In this document: piece by piece, positions 1 to 12,534 of the stretch | Numbering within the stretch: position 1 is the first letter of the stretch | Layout: each line of letters starts with the position of its first letter | Source of the DNA: Prionace glauca | Lineage: Eukaryota > Chordata > Chondrichthyes > Carcharhiniformes > Carcharhinidae | Direction: 5' to 3' | DNA: 64,000 nt | Assembly: GCA_037974335.1 (NCBI GenBank) | Contig: CM075760.1 | Location: 40,092,603-40,156,602 of the forward strand | Made by a program: the position numbers and the translations under genes | The notes under the pieces: generated by a model | The model's database searches: none | Seen by the model: only the letters and a program-made list of their open reading frames with translations | Told to the model about the DNA's origin: nothing

Positions 1-850
1 CGCAATGTGACCTGTCTGACTCTGCCCTGACTCTGTGGGCAGATATATGCCGCACTGACAGATGTTCTCACCAGATTGTGGTCTCTGGATTTATTTTCTG
101 CTCGGAAGTGAGATATGCGGTTTGGAACCGGCAGCAGAGAAACAGGAAGTTGTGTTACCTGAGAATGAAACAACCGGGGCCAGTTTGATGTTATCACCGT
201 GAACAGTCTTCCTGCCTGTGAGGGTGAACTCACTCTGAAAGCATCAAGAACAGTCACACAGATTGCTGCCGGTCTCAGCATTACAGTCACCCCCATTCCC
301 ATATTAATGATTCAAGAAAATGGCCATATTTGGGGTTTAAACAGATTAATTGAAGGGAAGATGGACTGAAGGTTACCATTGAGGGAAAAGGGGGAAAATT
401 AAAGCAACATTTTTATCCGCAGAGGTATTCCGAAATAGAAAGTGTTGTGTGTGAGAAATAGAGGAGAGAGGTTAATTGAGTGAAATGGTTAAGTTCCTAC
501 AATGAATTTACCTCTCCTGAGATTTTTGTGCTTTATCTTTTCAGTCACAAGGTGTCTTATGGAAGAAGAAAGAAATAGTCTTCGAGTCAGATCCGTCTCC
601 TGGGAACCTGTGTGAGTTAATGGAGACTGAGAGAGAGGAGAGAGGTTATCTGATTTAGGTTCAGTGTGAGACAGAGAAAGAGAGAAGTTCAGTGAATCAT
701 TTGAAAGATGCATTGCCTTGGCAGCGGAATGACCAGGTGTACATCACACTCAAGAGCGTCCAGGGCCATTTATTAACTTTATTTATTGACTGAGACATAG
801 AATGTGTAATACTGAATAAATTACAATATCATGCTTAAAATTAATGGCAA
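1..850. other. Non-genic stretch, nothing recognised
   Basis: I see no open frame with family resemblance, no RNA gene and no clear repeat here. A short phrase near the start faintly recalls the end of a TCR V segment but lacks the cysteine codon and the RSS, so it is not called. Confidence 0.5.
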
Positions 851-851
851 T

Positions 852-1045
852 TATTTACACAGTGATTAGCACTGGTACCTCACACTGTTAGGGACACAGG
901 TTCCATTTAAGCCTTGTGTAACTGTGTGGTGTTTACACATTCACCCCGTATGTGCGTGGGTTTCCTCCAGGTTTACTGCTTTCTTCCTACAGTCCAAAGA
1001 TGTACAGGTTAGTTGGAGTGGCCATGTTGAATTGTCCTTTAGTGT
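852..1045 (+). mobile_element. SINE, degraded (tRNA-derived elasmobranch type)
   Basis: The text follows the familiar shark SINE order: 'gtgattagcactg.tacctcac', then '.tgtgtggtgtttacacattc', 'tgcgtgggtttcctcc' and 'cagtccaaagatgtacagg'. Related copies lie at 11.6, 15.5 and, inverted, 18.2 and 33.2 kb. The copy is much diverged and lacks a clean tail. Confidence 0.7.
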
Positions 1046-2479
1046 CCATTTGCAGTGCAATGTGACATACATTCATTCTGTTCCTCAATCTCTTTTGAAC
1101 AAGAGGATGTTACAAGTTTCATCCCAAACTTTCAATAAAATATTCCAGGAAATGCGAGAGCAATTAAACATGATGAACAACACCCAATAGTTATTAACAA
1201 GATGAAACACATTCTTCGAACCCCATTACATTTTTAAAGCTAATTTCCATCTTTTCACCTCGTTCTGTCCTTTTTTTTTCTATCTGGCAAACGCATTTTA
1301 CAGAAAGCCTGTTACTGAGACAGTGTTGGCTTTATTATTAGTGTCCAATATCGTACAAAGTTCAGCAGTGCATGACACAGAGCCGAACACAATCATATCT
1401 GAGATGGAGCCCAATGTAACAGAAATGGCCTCTTGGCTGAACAAGAATTCAGAAATGATGATTTGTAGCATTTCTCACGGCATGTTATCATATAATAATA
1501 AATGGAATGGTGTGTTATGTAATATAAACAAATATAAGATCGATTGCAATAATGATTCAAATGAGTCGCATGCAGTAAATAAAGATACAAGGCCCAGTGT
1601 CTTGCTGTACATGTCTACAACAAATGTGTGTGCGAGAGAGAGGGAGAGAGAGAGAGGGAGGCAGGGGGAGAGGCGGGGGCAGAGAGCCGAAAACCATTCC
1701 ACTTATGAATGATCCACGAGTGTTTCTAGCATTTTCTGTTCGGATCTCGGGCACCCACAGCATCTTGCTTTTGACCAACGAGATATTTGAACAGGTGACT
1801 GAAAGGATGGCCAATACAGGGACAGTTTTATGGATTGACTTAGACGAGGAAAGTGAAATAAGGAGATTTAGGGAGGGAATTACAAAGCTTAGGCATAGGC
1901 AGATGAAGACATCCGAAAGTGAAAAATAATTTCGAAGGTAACAATACAAATTACAGAATATACATATATATATATATTCAAACATAACCTAACTGTCAAC
2001 ACTCGTTCTGCGGCGATTTCGTTTTATTTCTCTCTGAAACAGATAAGTAATTAATGAGTGGATAGATATTTAGCTCGTGGGAGCCCATCTGGCGATATTG
2101 CGAGTACAGAATTCTGTCTCACTCTGTCAGTGTATCTGTTGAATGCTATAAATAAGACAGGTCAATCTTTACCTCTAAAGTCTGTGTCAAATTGACACAG
2201 AGCAGTGCAATATTCAACTAATAAAATGTATCACAACGGTGGTTGTTTGAAGATATTGTAATGAGCACTGTACGATTATTCAGATATTGACCTGTCCCCG
2301 AATACCAGTGAATCACTGAGAAATTGTTCAAACTGAATATTACTCACACAATAACAGAGCAATTAGATATTTCTCGCAGCTACTTATCGAAATTAGTAAA
2401 AATTAAACTTACTGCTCCAATCAAGAATGATTAGTGTCAGACAGGCACACCCATATTATATCGGATAATATCTCGGCAG
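1046..2479. other. Non-genic AT-rich stretch with a (GA)n tract
   Basis: No gene is supported. A GA-rich simple repeat lies at about 1,627-1,680. The block at about 1,500-1,600 recurs in diverged form at about 2,760-2,870, so it belongs to the minisatellite/repeat field that follows. Confidence 0.5.
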
Positions 2480-3425
2480 GCAACATATTCATGGTCGTAT
2501 GTTAGATTAACAGAGACAGATTCTGATGTCATTCAAAGAGACAAATCCCGTGTAATGTAAAAAAGAGATGAGATCTGATGAAATATGAACAGATCCGTGG
2601 TCTACTGTCGTATTAATTGAGAGGACCTAATGCAGCATAAATAGAGAGATGGCCGAGGGTGGCATAACGAGAGGAAGAACCGAATGTAGTGTAAAAACAG
2701 ACAAGGCCTACTGTCATATAATTAAAGACTGGCTCTGGTACAACGCAAATAGGAGTAATGAATAACGTGGCATTTTATGTAAGGTAAACAAATATAAGAT
2801 CCGTTGCAATAATGAATCATTTGAGTCACATTCAGCACATAAAGAGACATGTCCTAGGGCATTGTAATCAATCTTCTGTATACTGGCCCTCTTGTCAATG
2901 GGTAACAGTTTGTTTCTAATGAGTAAAACATTCTCATTCATCACTTTGAGCGTCTGTACTCAATCTCCCATAAACTGCTCAGTTCTAAGGGAACCAAACC
3001 AAATGTTCACCTGTTCTGATAGTGCAGCTTATACACGATTAACGTCAAGCCCGATATGACCTTCTCTACCTCACCTGTTCTCCCTTGTCATTTCATGAAT
3101 TGATGGAACTTTTACATGGATTCCCATGAATCACTGTCATTCTGTCAGAATAAGACTCAAGGCCAGGAGAAGACTTGCCTCTGACAGTTAAATGTCAGGC
3201 AACATACACATGGTCATGTGTTGAATTAACAGAGATGGATGTAAATATACAAATCCTGTGTAATATAACCAGAGATGGGATCAGATGTAATAGGATCAGA
3301 TCCGTGATCTACTCTAGTACTAATAGAGAGGAACTAATGTAGCATAAATAGAGAGATGGCTCAGTGTACACAACGGGAGAAATAACCGAATGTAGCATAA
3401 ATTCATCTGTAATGTATTCGTGTTA
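2480..3425 (+). repeat. Diverged minisatellite field, ~35-bp unit, with an internal ~700-bp duplication
   Basis: Short units of the type 'gtgtaatgtaaa.agagatg' recur every 30-40 bases. The block from about 2,480 to 2,740 is repeated, with changes, at about 3,185-3,420, both beginning 'caggcaacata'. The same unit appears in inverse orientation at 20.64-20.88 kb and again at 21.29-21.42 kb. No coding content. Confidence 0.6.
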
Positions 3426-3437
3426 TAAATGTATAGT

Positions 3438-3786
3438 GCAGATGGAAATAAATCTTGGTGGGTTACATTACATGAAGCATGAACTGCTGCAATACACTGG
3501 ACCCTGTATCTGTTCATTTTGAATTGGCCTCCATATGTATATATGTTAGAATGGATCCCACACATGATTATAATATATTATAACATATAGCACGCTGTTT
3601 AAACTGGTATTGCACCAGTACATGTCAATGTATACATCACACAATCACCTTGATCCGAATTTTTCCAGGTAGGATCTAACTTTGCACTTCTGCCACGTAC
3701 AGTTCCGAATGGTGGTGGACATTAAAACAATTAACCGCAGCAGGAGCCTCAAATAAAACCACACTTCTTAACGATGTGAGAGCATA
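3438..3786 (+). repeat. Inverted repeat, left arm (~345 bp)
   Basis: This stretch is the near reverse complement of 6,550-6,887: for example 'gcagatggaaataaatctt' here against 'aagatttatttccatctgc' there. The match stops sharply at both edges (next to 'gtatagt' on the left and after 'gatgtgagagc' on the right). The two arms enclose about 2.8 kb. It could be an inverted duplication or two insertions of one repeat. Confidence 0.8.
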
Positions 3787-5251
3787 GTGTATAATGTATA
3801 AATGTATTGGACATAGATCTCAGACTTTAGGCGCACTGAGTTAAATGTCATCATGCCAAAACACTTCTGTGATCAGTTAAGAATGGAAACAACATTATTT
3901 CTTAGTCAAATTGTCACGTATTCAATTCCCACAAGATACCTCGCGATCCAACCTGTGACCCAGTACTGAATGTTCAATTATTCCATTAATAAATGTGATG
4001 ATATTTCAGTCTTGGGGTAGTGTAGTAATATCATTATTAAGCTAGTATTCCAGAAGCTTGGGACAGGAGTTCCAGTTCCACCCTGGCAGCTGGTGAATTT
4101 CAACTCAGTCACTTGATAAAGACATCCTGTGTATTTAAAGGTTTGAAGTTTATTTCTTCGTCACAAATGGGTTTACATTCACACTGTAATGAAGTTACTG
4201 TGAAAATCATATATGATCAAAGCTCATCTTTTTCTCGGATGTCTTTCAGGGGAGGAAATATTACTTCTTATTTAAAAGCTACATAAAATTACCAGAAGAA
4301 GGAACAAGCCTGAGGTTTCAGAGATTTTTAAAATTCAACAAAAAATCCAAATAATCGACGAGGGAAATAGAGAATGGAAGTAAAATTGCAGGGAACATAA
4401 AAATTAATTAGAACCGTTTATATCAATATCTGAAGACAGAAGAATTGGTTAAGATAAATGTAAATCCCTTAGAGCCCGAATCCAGGGAAATTATAATGGG
4501 GAATAAAGAAATATTGAATGAATAGAACACTAAGTTTGACATTACCTTCACACAAGTATCATCCCAGAAATGTTCGGGAACCAAGGGGGTATTGAGGGAA
4601 ACCAGTATTAGTGAAATCATTCTGGGTAAAATAATAGGGTGAAATTCTGGTTGGTCACTCGGGCCTGGTAATCCCAGAACATGGAAGGAAATGGGCCAGG
4701 AAATGTTGGATACATTGCTGCCCATCTTCTAAAATTCTATACAGGCCGAAACAGTTCCTACAGGTTAGAGGGTGACAAATGTAACCCCGATATATACAGA
4801 GAAAGAGAGAATAAAACTGATAAATTACAGACTGACTTTAGCATCAGTTAGAGATTGTTATCAAATCCATGATAGGAAAATACTTGGAAAGCATGGACAG
4901 AGTTTGATGAAACCAGTGTGGGTTTAAGAAAGACATGTTTATCTTAGCAAAACTACTTGCATTTTTTAAGGGTGTAAATAATAGGTGGGGATGGGGGAAG
5001 TGGGGGTTCTTTCGGTTAGGGAGGGGGAGGGATGCAACCAGTTTACGTGGTGTATTTGCACTTTCAGAAGATATTTCAGAAGGCTCTTCATAAAATATTG
5101 GTAGGCCCAATGAAAGCACGTGAGATGGGGAGTGATATGTTGGCCTCGGTATAGAATTCATTGCCAGATAAGAAACAGAGAGTGGAAATAAATGGGTCTT
5201 CTTCCGAGTGACGGTCAGCTAACAGTGGGGTACCGCAGGGCCCCAAATGTT
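3787..5251. other. Non-genic stretch with a SINE tail
   Basis: No gene is supported. About 4,130-4,230 carries the 3' part of the repeat seen more completely at 5,252-5,500 ('gtcacaaatgggtttacattcacactg'-like text split by changes). The rest is unremarkable AT-rich DNA. Confidence 0.5.
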
Positions 5252-5500
5252 AAATGTGTTCATTCGTCACAAATAAATTTATGTTAACACTGCAATGAAG
5301 TTACTGTGAAAATTCCCGAGTCGCCACATTCCAGCATCTGTTCGGGTTACACAGAGGGAGAATTTAGCACGGCCCAATGCACCCTAACCAGGGCGTCTTT
5401 TGGACTATGGGAGGAAAGCGGAGCACCCGGAAGAAACCCATATAGACACGGGGAGAACGTGCAGACTCCGTACAGACAGTGACCCATGCCAGGAATCTCT
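5252..5500 (-). mobile_element. SINE, antisense copy
   Basis: Reads as the reverse complement of a shark SINE body: 'tttggactatgggaggaaa', 'gagcacccggaagaaaccc' and 'acacggggagaacgtgcag' are the antisense forms of its conserved stretches. The preceding 'tgcaatgaagttactgtg' is its 3' tail region and recurs near 4.2 and 52.8 kb. Confidence 0.75.
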
Positions 5501-6010
5501 CTTCCTTGAAGAGGTCATTGTCTGACACTGTATGGCGTGAATGTTACTCTCCCCTCCTCAACCAAAGCCTGAATGAGTTCTAAGTCTTGCTGCATATGGA
5601 CACGGACTGCTCCAGTATCTGAGGAGTCGCTCATGTGCTGAACAGTGTGCAATCATTAGTGAACATCCCACTTCTGACCTTCTAATGAAGGGTGAAGATT
5701 AGGCCACACTATCCTGAGGAGTTCCTGCAGCAATACCCTGGGACTGAGCTGATTGGCTTTCAACAGCCCCAACCACCTTACTCTGTACTCGGTGTGACTG
5801 AAGTCAGTGGAATGTTTACCCCCGGATCCCCATTGACTGCAGATTGGCTCAGGGTTCTTGATGCCATCATCGGTCAAGTGTTGTGTTGATGTGGAGGGTG
5901 GGCACTCTCACCTCATTAAAACAGCTATTTCCACTATATTTGGACTACGTTTAAATGATTTCTGGAACCGAATGCTCCTAGTGGAACCCAGACTGAGCTT
6001 CATTGAGTAG
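5501..6010. other. Non-genic stretch
   Basis: Nothing recognisable. Short open frames on both strands overlap each other and show no domain or motif. Confidence 0.4.

Positions 6011-6056
<46 letters not shown>
6011..6056 (+). repeat. (ATT)n microsatellite
   Basis: About fifteen uninterrupted ATT units, a simple-sequence repeat. Confidence 0.95.
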
Positions 6057-6057
<1 letters not shown>

Positions 6058-6549
6058 TGATCGGTTGATCCTCAATTCTTTCTATTATTTTGATCGAGTG
6101 AGATCGCATTGGACGATAATTGGCCGGGATGTATTTGCCCTTCCTTTTGCGATAGAGCATGCCTGCTAATTTTCCACACTGTTGGGTATGTGATAGTCAT
6201 GTAGCTATACTTTAATAGATTGGCCGGGGCGCAGCTCGCTCCAGAGCACAAATCATCATTATTATTGCTGAAATATTGTCAGGACCAATAATCCTTGCAG
6301 TGTCCAACCTCTTCAGCACAGGGTTAGGTCACAGATCAATCATGATCATATTGCATGGTGGAGCGGGCTCCCGGGCTCGAATGGCCTACTCCTGTTCCAA
6401 TCTTATCCTGTGAAAGGCATTGAGCTGCTTCGAAACTGGCATCTGTGATGCTGGGGACCTCAAGAGGAGGCCGAGATGGAAAATCCTCTCGGCACTTCTG
6501 GCGGAAGATTGTAGCAATTGTTTCAGTTTTGATCTTCTCCATTTGCTGA
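6058..6549 (-). mobile_element. LINE reverse-transcriptase fragment, split by a CR1 tail
   Basis: On the - strand the first part encodes a phrase with 'PANYRP', the signature of the finger region of LINE reverse transcriptases. The downstream text matches a LINE repeat I recall from shark genomes. At about 6,318-6,415 it is interrupted by a CR1 3'-end piece on the + strand ('gggctcgaatggcctactcc'), after which the first element resumes ('ctggcatctgtgatgctgg'). So a younger CR1 tail is nested in an older LINE fragment. Both are broken. Confidence 0.6.
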
Positions 6550-6887
6550 GCTCTCACATCGCTAAGAATTGAGGTTTTATTTGAGGCTCCTGCTGCGGTT
6601 AATTGCTTTAGTGTCCACCACCATTCAGAACTGTATATGGTACAACTGCAAAGTTAGATCCTACCTGGAAAAATTCAGATCAAGGTGATGTATACATTGA
6701 TATGTACTGGTGCAATACCAGTTTAAACAGCGTGCTATATGTTATAATATATTATAATCATGGACGGGGTCCATTCTAACATATATACATATGGAGGCCA
6801 ATTCAAAATGAACAGATGCAGGGTCCAGTGTATTGCGGCAGTCCATGCTTCATGTTATGTAACCCACCAAGATTTATTTCCATCTGC
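6550..6887 (-). repeat. Inverted repeat, right arm (~340 bp)
   Basis: Reverse-complement partner of 3,438-3,786, about 90% alike by eye. Its outer edge is 'ccatctgc', its inner edge 'gctctcacatcg'. The inner edge abuts the LINE fragment directly. Confidence 0.8.
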
Positions 6888-7045
6888 TGGCAAAACCTTG
6901 TAATTACAGTTAGTGTGAAACTATCATTGTCAGGTATGATCTGTGGTATCAATGGAACAAGAATTCACATTCATTAATGTCATATCACATCCCTTTCTGC
7001 AAGGTGCAAAAATTTATGGTGCAGTGAATTGTACATGTCCGTTGC
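6888..7045. other. Short non-genic spacer
   Basis: No feature seen between the inverted-repeat arm and the CR1 copy. Confidence 0.4.
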
Positions 7046-7865
7046 TGAATTATGCAGATGAAGTGGTGTACGGCAGGAATCCGTCTGGGGCCGCAATTAT
7101 TTACAATATTCATTAAGGGCTTAGATAATGGGACAAAGAGTCAAATATCCAAATGATCGATCAAGATATAATTTTTATATGGGACAACACTAAATTTAGT
7201 GGATGCCAAACAGGATTTGGGGTTCGGCACATAGTTTCTTAAAATGTCACGATCTGCTGCAGAAAATAATCATTAAGACCAATGGAATGCCTCCCTTCAT
7301 ATGCAAAGGACTGGGGGATACGGAGGCAGATGTTGTGCTCCAATTGTGCACAATCCTTGTTCCACCCCAATTAGAGCACTGTGAGCAAGTATGGGCAACA
7401 TATCTTTGGAAAAATGTTGACTCTGGACGGAGTTCAACGCAAGTTGCGAGGAGAGATCAGACGAATTTAGACATTTTTCTCTGGAATTCAGAAGGTTGAG
7501 GGCTGTTCTGATAGAAACCTATGAAACACCTACAGGGAAGGATTGTTTCCATTAGTTGAAGGTTCGAGGTTAAAAGGCCATCGTTGAAAAAAATAGGGAA
7601 AGGCCTTTCAGGAGAGTTGATAGAAAACATTAGTACATGTCGAGAGAGGTGAATGATTGGAACTCTCTTCGGCAATTGCCAGTGGGAGCTGGTACAATTG
7701 TTAGATATAAGTCTGAGGTCTTTTTTTTAATTGAACAGGTGTATCAAGAGATATGGACTTAGCGAAGCCAAAATGGATTCAGCCACAGATCAGTCATGAT
7801 CTTATTAAATGGTGGGGCCAGTTCGAGGAGCTGAGTGGCCTACTCCTGTGGTTATGTTCCGATGT
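7046..7865 (+). mobile_element. CR1-type LINE, strongly degraded 3' half
   Basis: Phrases of the CR1 reverse transcriptase and its C-terminal part can be followed in order: the 'SGVPQGSVLGP' region at about 7,070, 'LEYCVQFW'-like text at about 7,370, 'WNSL'-like text at about 7,650, and the 3' UTR 'gatcttattaaatggtgggg..ag' near 7,800. Many frame breaks mark it as one of the oldest CR1 copies here. Confidence 0.75.
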
Positions 7866-8093
7866 TGCCAGGGCAGCATCAGATGAAAATGGCTCAATCC
7901 ATGGGAATATATTTTTGTTGATTTCGGTTAAAAGGAGGGATGTTGCCCAGGGAGCTATTGGAGACCACGGGACCTTTAATGTCCAGCTCAGCAAACTTGG
8001 CGTTAGGGAAAATGTTCGTCATACCATTTGAAATTTAGTTGGGTCTCTGAAGACTCCCAGGAAGCCAAGATGTAGTATTAAGTTGAAAGAAAA

Positions 8094-8094
<1 letters not shown>

Positions 8095-8122
<28 letters not shown>
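8095..8122 (+). repeat. (GT)n microsatellite
   Basis: About fourteen GT units, followed by imperfect GT text. Confidence 0.9.
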
Positions 8123-8125
<3 letters not shown>

Positions 8126-8346
8126 TGAAAGGGAAACATTTTCTGGGGAAGAATGGGAACGACAGAATATATGTGTGTGCGTCTTTGTGTGTTGTCTGAT
8201 AAATGTCAAATAGTTTACAAATCAACATCACAATTAAAACCGGCATCCTTCCATTTCCAATAGAAAAGTTAGAATCACAGTAAACACATGTCCACGGTCG
8301 GCAAGTGGGAGGCTTTCAAGGGAAAACTGAAAAGGTTGCAGGAAAG

Positions 8347-9444
8347 TTGGTTGGTTGTCAAATAGGAGGCAGAGAGTGGGAGTCAATGGATGCTATTCGG
8401 ATTGGCGGATGGTGACTAGTGGGGTGCCCCAGGGGTCGGTGCTGGGGCCTCAGCTATTTACCATTTATATAGATGATCTGGAGGAGGGAACCGAGTGCAG
8501 GGTGTCGAAATTTGCTGATGACACCAAGATTGGAGAAAAGGCAAATTGTGCGGAGGGTGTGGAGAGTCTGCAGAAGGATCTAGATAGGCTGGGCGAATGG
8601 GCCAGGAAATGGCAAATGGAATTTAATGTTGGCAAGTGTGAGGTGGTCCACTTTGGAAGGAAGAATGGTAGGAAGGACTATTACTTACGTGGCGAAAAAC
8701 TGCAGCAGGCGACGGTGCAGAGGGACCTCGGGGTCGTTGTGCATGAGTCGCAAAAACCCAGCTTGCAGGTGTAGCAGGTGATCAGGAAGGCGAATGGTTT
8801 GCTGGCCTTCATAGCGAGGGGGATTGAATATAAAAGTAGGGAGGTCTTGCTGCGGCTGTATAGAGCATTGGTGAGGCTGGAGTACTGTGTGCAGTTTTGG
8901 ACGCCGTACTTACGGAAGGATATTTTGGCCTTGGAGGGAGTGCAGAGGAGGTTTACTAGGCTGATGCCAGAGTTGAGGGGGTTGAGCTATGAGGAGAGGC
9001 TGAATAAACTAGGCTTGTACTCGTTAGAGTTTAGAAGAATGAGGGGAGATCTCATTGAGACTTATAAAATGATGAATGGGATGGATAGGATAGAGGGAGA
9101 GAGACTCTTCCTGCTCTGAAAGGATAATAGGACTAGGGGGCACAGCCTCAAGATAAAGGGGGGGGCGGTTTAGAACGGAGTTGAGGAAGAACTTCTTCAC
9201 TCAAAGGGTGGTGAATCTCTGGAATTCTCTGCCTGTTGAAGTGGTGGAGGCTACATCGCTAAATATTTTTAAGACGCGGGTTGATGGGTTTTTGATAAGA
9301 GAGGGGATTAAGGGTTATGGGGAGAGGGCGGGAATGTGGAACTGAGCCACGACAGATCAGCTATGATCTTATTGAATGGCGGGGCAGGCTCGAAGGGCTA
9401 GATGGCCTACTCCTGCTCCTATTTCTTATGTTCTTATGTTCTTA
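8347..9444 (+). mobile_element. CR1 LINE, subfamily A, 5'-truncated
   Basis: It starts inside the reverse transcriptase at a point that matches the - strand element near 47.06 kb, and runs to the CR1 3' end with its octamer-like tail 'ttcttatgttcttatgttctt'. It encodes 'SGVPQGSVLGPQLF', the catalytic 'FADDTK', then the C-terminal 'QRRFTRLMPELRGLSYEERL' and 'FTQRVVNLWNSLPVEVVE'. Stops at about 8,775 (Gln codon to TAG) and 9,117, plus an indel in a G-run at about 9,162, break it. Close in sequence to the element at 46-49 kb, so fairly young. Confidence 0.92.
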
Positions 9445-11385
9445 AAGACATGTGCCGGTAAAGAGGAATGATGGAAAAGGTAGGATTGGAGAGCTGTGGA
9501 TTATAGGGGATATTGAGGACTTGGTCAGGAAGAAGAGAGAGGCGTATGTTAGGTCTAAGCAACTGGGAACGGAGAGAGCACTGGAGGAAGGCAGAGAGAG
9601 TATGAGGGAGGGGGCATGAAATGACTTTGGCGGATAGGATTAAGGAAATTCCAAAGGCATTTTACTCTTACATTAGGACAAAAGAGTGGTTAGAGGGAAA
9701 ATCGGTCCTCTTCGGGACAGAGGAGGGGAACTGTGCATAGAGTCTGAGGGAATGGGGGAGATCCTAAATGAATACTTTGCGTCGGTATTCACGAAGGAGA
9801 GGGGCTTGGTGTCTTGTACTGTCTTGGAGGGAGCTGTAGACCAGTTGAAAGAAATATCCATTACAAGGGAGGAAGTGCTCGGGTTTTTAGGCAGCATAAG
9901 AACTGATAAAGCTCCGGGGCCTGATGGTATTTATCCCAGGCTGCTTAGGGAGGTGAGAGATGAAATTGTTGGGCCGCTGACGCAAATCTTTGTCCCTTCT
10001 TTGGACGCAGGTCAGGTCCCAGAGGGCTGGAGGGTAGATAATGTGGTACCGCTGTTTAAAAAGGGCAGTAGGGATAACCCTGGTAATTATAGGCCAGTGA
10101 GTTTGACGTCAGTGGTAGGAAAGTTGTTGGAAAAAATTCTAAGGGGTAGGATGTATAAGCATTTGGAGCATTGCGATGTGATGAGGGATACGCAGCATGG
10201 CTTTGTTAAGGGGAGGTCTTGCCTTACGAATCTCGTGGAATTTTTAGAGGAGGTGACAAAAACCGTTGATGAAGGACGAACCGTTGATGTCGTCTATATG
10301 GATTTCAGTAAGGCGTTTGACAAAGTCGCTCATGGTGGGTTGGTTGAAAAGGTTAAAGCTCATGGGATACAGGCACAAGTATCCAGATGGATTGAAAATT
10401 GGCTAGTTAACAGGAGACAGAGAGTAGCATTGGAAGGGTCCTTTTCTAGCTGGAGGTCTGTCACTAGTGGTGTGCTGCAGGGCTCAGTACCTCTTCTATT
10501 CGTAATATATATAAAAAGTTTGGAAGAGGGCATACGTGGTGTGATCAGCAAGTTTGCAGATGACACAAAGATGGCAGGATTGGCGGTCAGTGAGGAGCAG
10601 TGTCTGGCAATACAGCAGGATATAGATAGGCTGGTATATTGGGCAGATAAATGGCAGGTGGAATTTAATCCTGATAAATGCGAGGTGATGCATTTTGGAA
10701 GGAATAATGTAGAGGGGAGTTATATGATAAAGGGTAGACCTATTAAGAGTATAGAAATGCAGAGGAACCTGGGAGTGCAAGTTCACAAGTCTTTGAAGGT
10801 GGTAACACAGGTGGAGAAGATTGCGAAGAAAGTTTATGATATGCTAGCCTTTATAGGAAGGGATATAGAGTATAAGAGCTGGCGTCGAATGCTACAGTTG
10901 TACAGAACGTTGGTTGGACTGCATTTGGAGTACTGCGTCCAGTTCTGGTCACATTACTACCAGAAGGACGTGGAGACCCTGGAGCGAGTGCAGAGGAGGT
11001 TTACCAGGATGCTGCCTGGTATGGAAGGACTGGGTTATGAGGAAAGATTGAGTAAACTGGTGCTGTTTTCCTTAGAAAGACAGAGATTGAGGGTGGATTT
11101 AATAGAGGTGCATAAAATAATGAAGGGTATAGATAGAGTAAACAGTGGCAGGCTTTTTCTTTGATTGGAGACAAATATCACGAGAGGCCACCGGCTTAAG
11201 TTGAGGGGGGAGAGGTATAATTTGGATGCTAGAGGGAGGTTTTTCACACAGTGGGTCGTGGGGGTATGGAATGCACTGCCAAGTAAGGTGGTGGAGGCAG
11301 GCACGCTGGACTTGTTTAAGGTTTACTTCGATAGACACATGAGCAAAATAAGGATGGAGGGTTATAGGAGACTGTTTTAAATAAG
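9445..11385 (+). mobile_element. CR1 LINE, subfamily B, 5'-truncated, long RT reading frame
   Basis: Begins between the endonuclease and reverse-transcriptase domains and directly abuts the tail of the preceding CR1. A 492-codon open frame (9,686-11,164) carries the RT: 'DKAPGPDGIYPRLL', 'NYRPVSLTSVVGK', 'MDFSKAFDKV', 'SGVLQGSV', and the catalytic 'FADDTK' at about 10,555. The usual 'QGSVLGPLLF' has lost two residues in frame. One TGA at 11,162 separates the last 71 codons ('FFTQWVVGVWNALPSKVVEAG'-like C-terminus), which stay in the same frame. Probably inactive because of the lost 5' part, the stop and the RT deletion. Confidence 0.9.
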
Positions 11386-11589
11386 GATCAGAGCCTCAGG
11401 ACGTTCCTGGAAATCTAATGCTACATGTGTTGATATTTTTCTCTTTTACTCTGCATGTGCGTCGGTCCACCTTGTTGTCTAACGAGGGGCATGCACACTG
11501 TGGGTCATGCGTGGGCTGCTCTTGGATGTTTCGAGAGTGGCCTAGTACTTTGCGTCGTTTGTGTCTGCTTCAAAATGGACCAGCAGATG
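11386..11589. other. Non-genic spacer / CR1 3' UTR remnant
   Basis: No clear feature; it may be the untranslated 3' part of the preceding LINE. Confidence 0.3.
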
Positions 11590-11925
11590 GGCACCACAAC
11601 AGCTCAGTGACTATCACCGTTAGTTGTCCAGATACATGGATTTGGGCCAGTGTCTGTGGGAAACTGTACATTCTCCCTGTGGTTGCGTGGCTTTTCTCCG
11701 GGTGTCCCGGTTTCCTCCCACACCCCAAAGAAGTGTTATTAGGCTGACTAGTGTAACAAATGGTCCCTAAATTATTCTCCCCTTAATCTGGTTTCCAATG
11801 GGGGTATCATAAGCATAGACACGGGTCAAGGGTGGAGGAGGAAAAACACATTGTGAAGATGGTGGCGCGGGCTCGTTGGGCCGAAGGGCCTGTTTCCTGT
11901 GCTGTGTTGTTCTTTCATCTTTCTT
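11590..11925 (+). mobile_element. SINE fragment followed by a CR1 3' tail
   Basis: 11,590-11,760 carries the SINE body ('acattctccctgtggttgcg', 'cccggtttcctcccacac'). 11,850-11,925 carries a CR1-B 3' UTR: 'gcgcgggctcgttgggccg', 'aagggcctgtttcctgtgct' and a 'tgttcttt' tail, also present at 55.27-55.35 kb. Confidence 0.7.
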
Positions 11926-12534
11926 CTGTTAATTTTAGCTTCGTGTCTTTTTTTCATATTTCACAGTTGTTGATGACTGAGGAGGTCAATTTTTGAGAGC
12001 TTGATTCAACTCTAAGTGTTGTCCATGAGGCTATCAGTTGTGTTGTAAATTGTCCTTTTCTGTGTCATAAATGAGACCGAGAATTTTTTGATGGAGAGCT
12101 TAGTTCCCCCAAATGTTGTAGTCTCTGACCAGATGTTAGTGTCGAATGTCTCACTGAGATTCATCCATGTATGTGTATGATATGTATATCTCCCAACACA
12201 AACAAACCACTGCGCTTCAGGTTAATCCCGGTCTTCAAGCAGATGAGTAACAAAATTATCATCCTATCAAACGCCTGTCCCGTAATGTTATGATTGAGAA
12301 ACACCTACAGATGTTGCCGTCTCTTCTGTCTTCCTTGTCTTTGGATAGTGTGATGTTTCTGAATCATGAATCTCCTGTGGAACGGAACCTATCTTCTGGC
12401 AGAGAAAGAGGTGGTAAATGTTCAGAAAGTTGATATTTATTTCCATCAATTGCCATCCATTTACAAAGATACCCAATTGCGTTCATTAGTTATCATCCAT
12501 TCATAAATATCGATATGTTGATGTTTTAATTTAA
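11926..12534. other. Non-genic stretch
   Basis: No gene, RNA or recognisable repeat. Confidence 0.4.

Noticed and set aside
1-60. Phrase 'ctgtctgactctgccctga' resembling the end of a TCR V segment
   Set aside because: No Cys codon in frame and no heptamer/nonamer pair at 12 or 23 bp; the window edge cuts it off.
5656-5889. Open frames on both strands after the SINE at 5.3 kb
   Set aside because: They overlap on opposite strands and show no recognisable domain or signal.
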